This document shows, in pieces, positions 21,444 through 30,720 of a stretch of DNA of 31,529 nucleotides; position 1 is the stretch's first letter; the number at the start of each line of letters is the position of its first letter. This DNA is from Phoronis australis (lineage: Eukaryota; Phoronida; Phoronidae), in NCBI GenBank assembly GCA_002633005.1, contig NMRA01000351.1, forward strand, positions 90,191-121,719, written 5' to 3'. Both the position numbers and the translations under genes were made by a program. The notes beneath the pieces were generated by a model that ran no database searches, was not told where the DNA came from, and saw only the letters and a list, made by a program, of their open reading frames with translations.

Positions 21444-23141
21444 AGATTCGCCAGTAATTACACTAAAGAGTTCATATTGCAACACTGCCTAAATTTGATA
21501 TAGTTATATGTGCGAGAATATGTTGATTGCATTCATTTTAAAAGGTCAATACCCCTGAGCTTCTGTCAACTGTTTTAGGTCACGCACTGTTACATATAGT
21601 CTCATTTCCATCCCTATTCATATTAGGCATGATTTTGGGACTAGAGAAGTGAGTGGTCGTTATTGCCTCTGACTAGGCTCAAAACTGGCGTCCATTTTAT
21701 TACTATTACATAACAAAATGTTTTGGGGTAATTAAGAGTTGGACATGACCAATTATTCCCAATAAACACAATTTCTCAAAAATAAACAAATTCTTCGTAA
21801 CCAAGAGGCCACATAATTATCTGTTTTAAAACCATCAAGGCAGGTTTCGGGGAAACCAGCGAACGTCTGTATTCGTATCTACTCCATTTTGCCCTTCACA
21901 GTACGAGCAGGGAAACAAAACATGATGACTTCTTAGCAGTGTCGTTGGCGAGTTACAGACTACAAGGGAGACTCGTCAAAACTGCATACATGTATTCCAA
22001 AATAAAGACATGGGCGAGAGTGTGATAGGGATCTAGTCCCGCTGAGTTATTGCGCAGTAGGTGCATTCAAAGTGCTAATTTTAATTTACTCAGCTCGTAA
22101 AACAAAGCCTGAACAATATTAAGCGTGTCATCATGAAAACAACAGTTAAAAGTGGGAACATGACATATTACAGATCTTTTACTTATAGCTTATTTGTACA
22201 CAGAGGTGGAATAATTAATAACTGAAGTGTTTGTAGTCTGTAAAAACCTAGCAGCTTCTGCAAAAATAACCCTCGTTCATTTCGGGAATAAATTTTGATC
22301 GCTGATAACGCGTATTTAGCAAAGTTTAGACAACTGCAGCGGAATACCAGTAAAAGAAAATTACTTTATAGCATGAATCTTTCTAACCCAGGTTATTCAA
22401 AATACGCAAAAAACATTAATTGAAATATCCCCGTACTGCAAGTCCTCATATAAACAGGCTTTCGGAACCTTGGCTGTTAAGGGGTTATCGCTCCATTCAA
22501 GTGCAGTTTTAGCGTGAATCCCAACATTTGGAACCTTGCGAAAACACGCAGTACGACATGATGTTGGATTTTGTTTTGTAGTCTTGTGTTGCAAATCCCC
22601 GCGGTTATCAAATCATTCATAGTTCATGCTCGACGCCTATCAAAAGCACCACAACTTCAAAGTATTGAAAATGGCCTCCTTTTTGGCAGACTTATCTCTA
22701 GTAAACGCGGTAACTGCATTCGTGAGAGTTTGAATGGTGGTAGAAAAAGCGCTGGATCCACGGAAATGAAATTGCGGTTGAAATTTTAAAATTTGTTAGT
22801 ATCTTAAACATGTCATATTTTGTTCTGTTGGATGTTGCCCTGGATTTTGACTTGGCCTCTAAGTTGAGCTACATGTGGTTGTGCTCTCAATCAGTGGAAG
22901 TGGTCAACAAACATCAACTATAAATGCACATCACTCATACATGCACGCACTCGCACACATATATTTAAGAGTTTTATTAAACCTGTAGCATGGCTAATTT
23001 TCTGAGCAAGAGTGGCGACAAAGTTGTGATGAATTGCTTATAAAGAAACACTTCAAGCAACTAGCTTTAATTTTTTTGGAGTTAACAATACGACGAAATA
23101 ATAATACGACACCAGTAATTTCAAAATCCGACCATATGAAG
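21444..23141. other. AT-rich intergenic stretch
   Basis: No feature supported. Confidence 0.45.
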
Positions 23142-23288
23142 CAGTGGCGGATTTAGAGGGGGGCCAAGGGGGCTATGCCCCCCCCCCCTAAAACTCCCAC
23201 ATTCCATTTGGCTAATGTCTGACGGACAAACTCCTGGCTAATACTCTGCCCTGGCCTCCCCTAACTAAAAATCCTGGATGCGCCCCTG
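23142..23288 (+). mobile_element. hAT-like MITE, 147 bp
   Basis: Starts CAGTGGCGGATTTAGAGGGG and ends ATCCTGGATGCGCCCCTG, flanked by a perfect 5-bp duplication TGAAG (23137-23141 and 23289-23293). Same family as 9548-9708 with a short internal deletion and a C-tract. Confidence 0.88.
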
Positions 23289-24173
23289 TGAAGCATTCCA
23301 TCCAATGATCGAATTTTGATTTGGTCCAGTCACCACTATAAAGATGGTCTCAACTTGTTATTTTCTCAGATAAGAAATGGTTTCTGGGATAAATTACACA
23401 GGACAGTCAGTTCACTATTCCTTGTGGCCATGTTCGGCGCATAAAATGACTCTCCGTGACACGCCATTAGGTACAGTCTGGTCTCAACGAATTGGCAGTC
23501 CTTTCCAAATCCAAAGTCACATCTATTTGACTAAGGAATCATTTATAGACTAATTCCGTAACAGTACCTTGTCTAACTTAAAAAGGTTAGCTTTGTGGGT
23601 TCATAGCCGCTTCTAGACATCAAGTGAATCGGAGCATGCAAACGCCAGGTGGCGGAATTGGCAGTGTCTTTGCAAGAACTAATTATAACGTAAAATTTGA
23701 TAGTTTCCTTTCAATCACTGAGTTATCTCAATTCCGTGCTTCATCGGGATAAACGAAAGAAAAGTGCAGTTTCGCTATTCACCTTTTACCGAACGCTAGC
23801 AAATTCAGTGAGTACTAGAAAACATTCATGAGGTCTTTTTTATGAAATGGTTGTTTCTTCGGTAAATCGACAGAAATGAAAAGTATTTTCCAGTGTGCAG
23901 ATTGGTCTTATTTATTATGACTCATATTTACAGCTTCAAGGCGCTGTCTAGCTATATATATTTATCGCACCATGCATGGGTGTCTACTGCAACACCCAGT
24001 AACATTCTTTTCACGTTCGTTCAGGCCTCTTTACGCTTTCATGATTTCAGTCAGATGTTGAGAGACTCCTGGCAGTTCGTGGCTGACTGGTCAATGATTG
24101 TAAGCCTGCGTCTTCTGGCAAGGAAGTGAAGAAATGCTTGCGTGAATTGGTGACACTCTAAAGAGGTATATTA
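23289..24173. other. Stretch with a weak exon signal
   Basis: TTTACGCTTTCATGATTTCAG at about 24031-24051 is a strong acceptor, followed by an open frame reading SQMLRDSWQFVADWSMI to an ATT|GTAAGC donor or on to a stop at 24129. AATAAATAAAG near 24715 could be its poly(A) signal, which would put the minisatellite in a 3' UTR. Not recognised. Confidence 0.25.
23642..23655 (+). promoter_or_regulatory. CTCF-like motif
   Basis: ACGCCAGGTGGCGG matches 12 of 14 positions of the CTCF core. A weaker one lies at 8069-8083 on the minus strand (CCGCTAGATGTCGC). Motif matches only. Confidence 0.25.
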
Positions 24174-24506
24174 GCGCATGCACGCCATACAACATGCTAA
24201 TTTGGTGTACGTGCAACAAGTGCGCGTGCACGCCGTGCATGTTAAATTGGTGAACGTGTAGCTACTGCGTGTGCACGCCGTACAACATTCTAATTTAGTA
24301 TACGTGTAACTACTGCGCGTGGACGCCGTACAACATTCTAATTTAGTATACGTGTAACTACTGCGCGTGCACGCCGTACAACATTCTAATTTAGTATACG
24401 TGTAACTACTGCGCGTGCACGCCGTACAACATTCTAATTTAGTATACGTGTAACTACTGCGCGTGCACATCGTACAACTTTCTAATTTGGCGTACGTGTA
24501 GGTACT
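24174..24506. repeat. 48-bp minisatellite, seven units
   Basis: Units start at 24174, 24222, 24267, 24315, 24363, 24411 and 24459. Unit 2 is 45 bp, the rest 48 bp. Units 3-6 are almost identical (core GCGTGCACGCCGTACAACAT, then TCTAATTTAGTATACGTGTA, then ACTACT). As 48 is a multiple of three, the minus strand stays open for 99 codons as a 16-residue repeat (CTRSSYTYTKLECCTA), which is most simply a by-product. Confidence 0.97.
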
Positions 24507-24790
24507 GCGCTGTGATCCTGTTTTGCAATTCAGTGAGAATGTTGAATACTTCTGATGTTATTGGAGTCACTGTTTTTGTAATTATCGTTTTATTCATTGT
24601 TTTCAGATGCGCAAGTTTTATTCTGATTTGTTTCTATGATTTGTTTTTTTAAAGTTTCAAGGAAGTGTTAGGCCTATATTGTTATAACACTGCACATTCT
24701 TTTGTAATTTTAATAAATAAAGCTGGCGCATTTGGAGGGCGTTTCGTAATTCGCCGGGTTGAACATCAACAAAGTGGTAAACGTTTACCG

Positions 24791-24803
24791 GTCACCAGGC
24801 AAC
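24791..24803 (+). promoter_or_regulatory. RFX X-box motif
   Basis: GTCACC A GGCAAC fits the X-box consensus GTNRCC(0-3)RGYAAC exactly, with a one-base spacer. X-boxes bound by RFX factors are typical of ciliary gene promoters and usually lie within about 150 bp of the start codon. A well-placed ATG follows 56 bp later. The motif is near-palindromic, so it could serve either strand. Confidence 0.5.
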
Positions 24804-24858
24804 CAAACTAAAATATACAGAAAATCTAACGTTATTTGTTTTGGCCTATGTACTTGGA

Positions 24859-24907
24859 ATGGCTCTCTCGGCAAACTTTACATCTAAGAAACGGCAGCAC
24901 GCTGTAG
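24859..24907 (+). CDS. Candidate first coding exon under the X-box promoter
   Basis: ATGGCT in a fair Kozak context (TTGGAATGGC) starts a 16-codon frame, MALSANFTSKKRQHAV, that ends at donor CTGTAG|GTAGGC (phase 1; alternative GCT|GTAGGT three bases earlier). It lies 56 bp downstream of the X-box. The frame continues in phase into a 23-nt candidate exon at 25052-25074 across a 144-nt intron. If real, it would be the start of a cilium-related protein, but the product is not recognised and the evidence is promoter plus splice signals only. Confidence 0.28.
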
Positions 24908-25051
24908 GTAGGCAAAAATCTATAAAAAATAACAGGACGTGTAACTTTGACTGAATTTCAGTCTCGGCCTAATAACCTAATACCGAAACCTGATTTTATC
25001 ATAGTTCTTGTTTTGAAGTAAGTTGATTTTTACTTCGTATCACCCTTTCAG

Positions 25052-25074
25052 GTTTTGTAGGACCTAATCGACAG
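25052..25074 (+). CDS. Candidate 23-nt micro-exon
   Basis: Flanked by a strong acceptor (CACCCTTTCAG) and donor CAG|GTTAAG. Joined to the candidate exon at 24859 it reads G-FVGPNRQ and ends in phase 0. Very short, so chance is hard to exclude. Confidence 0.18.
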
Positions 25075-25141
25075 GTTAAGTTGGATAATATTTTCTTTTA
25101 GTGACTTGCAAAGGTTTGTTGCCGGTTTGTGATTTACATAT

Positions 25142-25348
25142 TTATGTATCTCCGATACTCGACTGATTCATAATAGACGCTAATCTTCTAAGGAACGGAT
25201 CATGTTTCAGTGAACTACGATAAACGCTTTCTGGAAAATACCTGACATCCGACCCCCAAACAGCAGATTGCATTAGATGTTTTTTGTAGCCAGGGATTCT
25301 CAGACCTAAGGCAATGGACCAGGGAGACCCTAAACCGCAACCTTTCAA
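25142..25348 (-). CDS. Unassigned minus-strand open frame
   Basis: About 68 codons ending at TAA 25144-25142 with protein-like content (WGSDVRYFPESVYRSSLKHD). A second minus frame through the same bases is also open for 40 codons to a CAG|GTATTT donor, so the frame is undecided. No poly(A) signal is evident just downstream. Could be the next exon of the candidate gene starting at 25934, or part of an old repeat. Confidence 0.15.
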   Translation of the reverse strand: MKGCGLGSPWSIALGLRIPGYKKHLMQSAVWGSDVRYFPESVYRSSLKHDPFLRRLASIMNQSSIGDT

Positions 25349-25862
25349 AGCGTATTTTCAAGGCATGGTCCTAATAAAGCAAACATTCCCCCAAACTGGA
25401 CCCTAATAAAGGGAATCCTGGCCATAGGCTTCATTTCCACTGTCCGAAATAGACGAAACTTCAACCGAAATTTCCAAACAATATTTTGTCTGCTCAATTC
25501 TTAACCGATGACGTAATTTCTCCCGTATATTGCATCACATGGTAGAAATTTCTTCTGTTACTTTTATATCGTACCAAAGGGACATTTTAACATTTTATCT
25601 TTTGGCAACTGAACGTTCAGGAGTAGCCGAAAGGGTGGCTGTAGGGAGGAATCTGAATTTTGGACTACGGGTCAAGAGTTTGGCCGCGAAAGCAAATTAA
25701 CTTGTGTCCTCACAATATTGTTTATCTTCCTGTGGGGATGCTTTGTAATGCTCAAACTCGCTCATGTAAGTCCGAAAAGTTGCCTGAACCTGAAGACAAC
25801 TGGCTCCATTTCTTTCCCCACTTTCTGGAAATATAGTTAAGTATTTTAAAAGTATTACTCAC

Positions 25863-25934
25863 ACGAGAATCTCGAATGTCGCCAAAGAGCTCGGGTTTAA
25901 TTTCAAACGACGTGCATTTGAGGTACATACCCAT
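25863..25934 (-). CDS. Candidate first coding exon on the minus strand
   Basis: An ATG in good context (TTCAGCATGGG) opens 24 codons (MGMYLKCTSFEIKPELFGD...) up to a consensus donor CGT|GTGAGT at 25862 (phase 0). The sequence before the ATG has an in-frame stop, and an acceptor-like ATTATTATAG lies about 50 nt upstream. Downstream on the same strand an open frame ends at 25142, and a phase 0 acceptor TTTATTAG lies near 25371, but neither joins convincingly. No family is recognised. Confidence 0.25.
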
Positions 25935-26188
25935 GCTGAATCTGATACATGTTTTCTACGTTGACGATTGCCTATAATAATAATTTCTAATAACGTTTTT
26001 CTTGTTAAATGTTGAGGCTTGGATTACTGGTGTTAAAATTTTGATGACTTTCTCAGAATTTTGTTAATGTAACTGCTGTATATGTTTTATAATCATGTGT
26101 CGATATTTTGCTGTATAAGGGTTTAGGAGACGTACATATACAAATAATGTTTGCTTCAGAATTAACACCACCATGCTTTGTGTTACAG

Positions 26189-26322
26189 CCTTCTGAGATG
26201 AACATGGACTTTACTGTATGCTTGCGAAGTCTTCTTTGGTGCGTCGTGCTTGTGGGACAAGTGCAACTTGTACGTTCTACCGAGATGTCATCTAACGACT
26301 GCAAGAGAAACGTTACTGGAAG
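26189..26322 (+). CDS. Candidate exon with signal-peptide-like start
   Basis: After acceptor CTTTGTGTTACAG (to 26188) the frame CCT TCT GAG ATG AAC ATG GAC is open to donor GGAAG|GTGATT at 26323 (phase 2). From ATG 26198, residues 1-10 are a short n-region, then SLLWCVVLVGQVQLV is a hydrophobic core, with a plausible cleavage after VRS and a mature start holding NDCKRNVTG (a Cys and an N-glycosylation site). This fits the first coding exon of a secreted or membrane protein, with an intron in the 5' UTR. It is also in phase with the candidate micro-exon at 25052-25074, which would make it an internal exon instead. A possible 18-nt exon with matching phase follows at 26811-26828 (CACAG| ... AAT|GTGAGT). 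Confidence 0.33.
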
Positions 26323-26810
26323 GTGATTATTTTCAAGTCATGCTGTACGCGCGACCTAATGTACAATTGTAACTGTTACAATAATTAGGCAAGGCGCAGT
26401 GCCGAAGTGTCCTATTTCACAGTGGTAGAAAATTAATGCTTTGCATAATTAACACACTTCTGAACCAACAACGAGACAACAAACTCGTGGGGACAGTGCA
26501 ATACTCCGTATTGCAATAATAAAACTTTGACATTATAAACATGGTTCTTTAAGGAGGTTAAAGTAGAAATAGCCAGTAGTAGGCCGTGGGTTGTTGATAC
26601 TCTTTATGCTTAAAGGCATATAGCAAGTGCTGTGACTTGTTTGACTTGGCAATTTCATTTTGTCATTTAAAGTTCCACCTCATCCATTGACGATTGTAAA
26701 AAGTTCCCGCGTATAAAGTTGCATATTTTCGTGAATTTGGGGCTGACGTCTTGCATTTGCCTTGTAGTCATGGTTCTCAGTCTTTTATTGGCTAATCCTG
26801 TTGTTCACAG

Positions 26811-26828
26811 AGCCCGCTACTGTTCAAT
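26811..26828 (+). CDS. Candidate 18-nt micro-exon
   Basis: Acceptor GTTGTTCACAG and donor CAAT|GTGAGT frame 18 nt. In phase 2 after the exon at 26189-26322 it would add R-ARYCS and keep the phase. The alternative is that the frame runs on as an open stretch to 27229, ending in a transposon. Support is weak. Confidence 0.15.
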
Positions 26829-27102
26829 GTGAGTGCACGTTTGTAAAACCTTGTTTTTTTGAAGAAAATGTGCTAATAAAGACCAACTCTAGTTACACGA
26901 CTATATCACTGCTAAATCAGAAAATTGAAAGTACAATATTCATGAGGTTAGCGATGACGAATCTTCTCTTTGAAGTAATCAGTCGACTCCATTCAACCCT
27001 TTCTGTTATGACGTGTAATGAGGAATTCGTGGTATTAAAAAAATCAAAACCAAGGTTCCATCTCGAACCACGAGTCCAAACTGGCGTTTTCAAAGGGGAC
27101 GG

Positions 27103-27848
27103 CATAGGCGGATTTAGGGGGGGGGNAGGCGACAGGCAGTGGCGCTGCGCACTACGACTCCGGTTCCGTCGTCTGCTCCACTGTGCAATGAAGAAAATTT
27201 ACTTAATTTTTAAAGAAAATGGAACCTGAGTGACGATGAAAAAACAGAAGCTGCTGGTAAGATGTGAATTTTAATCAAAGCCTTAGTGAATCACTCAGAA
27301 ACTCATAATTCTCTCTTTGTCAAACCTTAACTTAAGACGATTTCCAAAGCAATCCCGTCATTATTGCCAACACGAAAAACGGATTTAGTCTTTAGGGCAT
27401 TTGAAGACTATTTTAAATGCAACAAATTTGTTAAGAGCCGATTTCAGAAAATGTAAAACGTGTAATAAGCATTACAAAAAGAAGTAGGTTTCGCGTGCAA
27501 ACGCTGTGGACCATAAACAAGTAGGTCTCTTAACATAAAATTAGTAGTTAAATCGTGGTGGCGTATTGGTAATGCACGTACGCTCTATCCGCCAGATCGT
27601 GAGTTCGAGTCTGTGGTTGTGGTGGTTTTCCTGATTGACACGTTCTCGGTTTTTTGTTTTTTTAAATTTGCCTTTTTTTCTTGGGTAATACTTCAGGAAT
27701 CAAGGAAAATGATTGATTTTTAGAGGAAAAAACAGAAAAATTTCCTCCCCCCATTCGGTGCTATGCGCATCTACAATCGTGGTTTGCGCAGATGCTTACA
27801 GCCGGACAAAATGTTGGCCCCCCTTGTGACATCCTAGATTCGCCACTG
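27103..27848. mobile_element. Composite non-autonomous DNA transposon, 746 bp
   Basis: Left end CATAGGCGGATTTAGGGG, right end GATTCGCCACTG (inverted match to CAGTGGCGAATC), flanked by a perfect 6-bp duplication GGACGG (27097-27102 and 27849-27854). The termini are those of the short elements elsewhere in the window (CAGTGGCGGATY). No transposase. The inside holds the tRNA-like repeat. One unresolved base lies at 27126. The ends suggest the hAT superfamily. Confidence 0.75.
27130..27620 (+). repeat. Dispersed tRNA-like repeat, copy 2
   Basis: The plus-strand counterpart of the repeat at 788-341, from GGCAGTGGCGCTGCGCACTA to the tRNA-like stretch at 27553-27620 (box A TGGCGTATTGG, box B GAGTTCGAGTC). 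It lies wholly inside the terminal-inverted-repeat element at 27103-27848, so it either inserted there or is part of that element. Confidence 0.75.
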
Positions 27849-28146
27849 GGACGGAGTTAAAATGTGGGAACTATTTTCATAATCGGGTATAAATATAATA
27901 ATTCAGCCTCACAAGAACAAAAATTGTCGGGAGAGAGTAACCAGAATATTTGTTTTCTATCACGCCAACTACCATCATTACGCAGTTTTAGTTTTTGAAT
28001 AACCGGTTGTATAACTATAGCTGTTGATTTAGGTACGTTTATCAAATATCTTAGTCTGCAGTGATTCTTGGTTCGCGTAAATAAAACCCCAGCAACACTT
28101 ACCAGACACCAGACTGTCCTGTCCACGTAAGAGTTATCCTGCCTCT

Positions 28147-28286
28147 CGTTCAGTAACGCTAGGTCCCCGCTAAAAAGCAAGACCTCGCGAGATTACGTAA
28201 GATATTGCCGTTTATTTCAAAGGAGAACTCGTGACTTTGGCTAGGTTTTCGCTAGGTACTAGCGTGTGTCCTAGCGTTACTGAACG
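28147..28286. repeat. Fold-back with 17-bp perfect arms
   Basis: CGTTCAGTAACGCTAGG (28147-28163) and its exact complement (28270-28286), 106 nt apart. Near the right arm CGCTAGGTACTAGCG adds a smaller palindrome. It may be the ends of a tiny inverted-repeat element; no target duplication is evident. Confidence 0.8.
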
Positions 28287-28289
28287 CAG

Positions 28290-30591
28290 CCCTGGTAGAC
28301 GTGCAGTACCACAAGTTGATAGGCTAATAGGAGCTGGCCAACAACAGTGAAGAGTGAACACCACTGAGTGTGTTGTCTCCCGTGTTCACAGATTCTGACA
28401 CTACATGTCATTACATTTAAAGGAAGCCCTTGATGAAATTGTACCAATGTTATGAACACCACAAGTGAACAAAAACTCACGTTGATTAGGAAATAACCGC
28501 TGTTGATAATATAACCGATGAACAATGCCCAAATCTTCTACTTTTACGTTCGTAACTGACCATGTTTAACGGCATGTGCGTTAACACTTCAAAAAGATTC
28601 AGGGCGGAAAATGGTGTTGCTTGAAAAAAAAACAACAAAAAAACTAACACTCTGTATATATGCAACAGTGTACGATTTAATTACAAATAAAAATATTAAA
28701 AGGAGAACATTGATTTGTATGAGTAGCCTTTGATAACTAAAACCCACTGATCTGTTTAACACCTGCTTAATTAAAATGTAAAAGCGAGATGAGATTTTTA
28801 AATATTGTTTATTACGAAAACAATAATTGGACTTAAGCCCAGACAGCACTAGACCTGCACAGCTGGCTGTGTCTGTTGCCGAATTAGAGTCAATTGTAAC
28901 ATTTCTCCTAATATTATGCTGTAAAAACAAATCTTGGAATTTCTGGAACGAGAAAAACATCCTCAGCTTGTCGTACAATTATTCTCCAACACTCACGTTT
29001 CAGAGTATTTTTGTGAACATTGTGGGACACCCTGTACATAAATTAGTGCCTATGTAGGTGTGGTGATTAGACTTGTTCTGAACATATAATACCAGGTCAC
29101 CATGCACTATAAATACAGATTCACCGTAAACTATAGATAGGAATCCATCTTGAGTTTGCGAACTGAAACACATATCACACACCTGTTAGGTCAGCAAGAC
29201 TTGTCAATTTAGATCGCCTCTATCTCGTGTAAGACTTCATATGCTTGACCTTCAGATGCAGTGGGTGTTCTAAAACTCATCAACAACATGTCTTATTTAC
29301 TGTCTGTTTTATTGGTGAATAATGTGTTCATTGACTTTGCTCAAGAACATTGCAACAGCTTGACACCAATCACCGATTGATCCCAGCAATTGCCTTGCCG
29401 GTATTTATTTGGGCCCCTAAAACATGGTCAACTTTGAAAGAACTTTCCTCCAGCAGTAACTAGTCTAAAATTTAATCTTATTGTATGTATGTACGTTAAG
29501 CTACACGTGTTTTCACATGGCCGTGTTATTAGCCGAGGTTGATGCGCTGTGTGAGTATTTTCACAAGGTCGAATTTTACACATTTATACCACATACTTAA
29601 GATCTAACTCCCATTTCTTCGATGAGTCTTAATTTCTTCCTCTTTGGCCATTACGCGTAGGGATATAACGAGCGTTAAAAGCTAGCGTCCATTTTCCTGG
29701 AGTGAGCAGACGATATTTGAGGTTGTATTCTAAACATCTGTTTCCCTACTTTTTGTGTAATTTATGGATGTTTATTTATTGTCACCAATTTTTAGTTTAT
29801 ACCCGTTTCACTCAGAAGCGAATGCCATTCGTAATATCGCTATGGCTAATTTAACCTACGTTGACGGGTTCTTGGTTTCGGTTTCGTCCCCGATTGAAGG
29901 CAGACAAATCCTGGTGGTTTTTGGATAAAGTGCCAAATAAATAAAAGTTTTGTTTGAGTTTAATTAGATTTTACTTTCAGTAATTTTTTACATCACAAAC
30001 TAGTGAAAGCAGAACACTACTGTAGTTACCACTGCAGTTTACAATGATCAGTTTTACCGGGTTTGTTTACACGTTATCGTGAACGGGCGAGTTTGAGGAA
30101 GGAGTGACGACGCAGGTCGAGTGGCAAATAATGCTCGTTTATTATGAGGAGAATTTGCGAATTACCAAATGCTCTCCTGAGTGTATTAGGTTTGTTAAGT
30201 TTTTAAAATGTATAGTAAACATAACTTCATGGAATTTATTCAGCTTAAACCGTAACGGTTGATCAAATCGAAATTTTGGAATTCTAGCCGTAAAAAGTAG
30301 TTCGGTTTTGGTCACGTGACGGTGGTTATTTTTATGATCTTGTGGCAGTACAATAAGCCTTTGGGCTATTGCACGGACAAGTGACACGGTTACTGCACGT
30401 ATCAAGACGTATGTTGTATAAATATAGATTATTACATGGCGAAGTCATTATGCCCGCAATCTAGAGCCCGAGTGGATTTTGAAGAATTATCGTCCGAGAT
30501 AAAAATAAAATGAATCTATGAGACATGTTTTAAGCAACTAGTCTACCTTACTATGCATCTTATCATACCATGAAAATATCGTCTGCTATAC
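28290..30591. other. Long stretch without a supported gene
   Basis: The 129-codon minus-strand frame (28978-28589) has no known domain. GTGGGACACCCTGTA at 29022-29036 resembles one end of a small DNA transposon, but no partner end was found. Confidence 0.4.
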
Positions 30592-30720
30592 CAGTGGCAG
30601 ATCTACGTTTTCAGTAAGGTGGGGGTTTAGGATTCCCGCAAAGGTCGAATCCGAGGCGCGTAGCGCCGAGCGGGGGGGGGGGCGGAGGTCGGGAGGGGGA
30701 TTTACCCCGTGTAAGACAAA
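30592..30720 (+). mobile_element. hAT-like element fragment
   Basis: Left end CAGTGGCAGATCTACG followed by a G-rich stretch with GAGGCGCGTAGCGCCGAG and poly-G. No matching right end (CGCCACTG) is found before the window ends, so it is truncated or longer than the window allows. The right boundary given is approximate. Confidence 0.6.

Noticed and set aside
24171-24470. A 99-codon minus-strand frame with a 16-residue Cys/Tyr repeat, as a repeat protein gene.
   Set aside because: It is wholly explained by a 48-bp minisatellite; no start context, splice signal or flanking coding sequence supports it.
26801-27229. A 142-codon plus-strand frame as one continuous gene.
   Set aside because: It begins in the acceptor region without an ATG and runs into the transposon at 27103 and an unresolved base, so its end is not genuine coding.
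27857-28180. A 107-codon minus-strand frame right after the composite transposon.
   Set aside because: No recognisable domain, and composition is like the surrounding non-coding DNA.
28589-28978. A 129-codon minus-strand frame as a membrane protein gene.
   Set aside because: Hydrophobic content comes from AT-rich DNA; no splice, poly(A) or domain support.
29022-29036. GTGGGACACCCTGTA as one end of a mariner-like element.
   Set aside because: No inverted partner end or TA duplication was found within the surrounding sequence.
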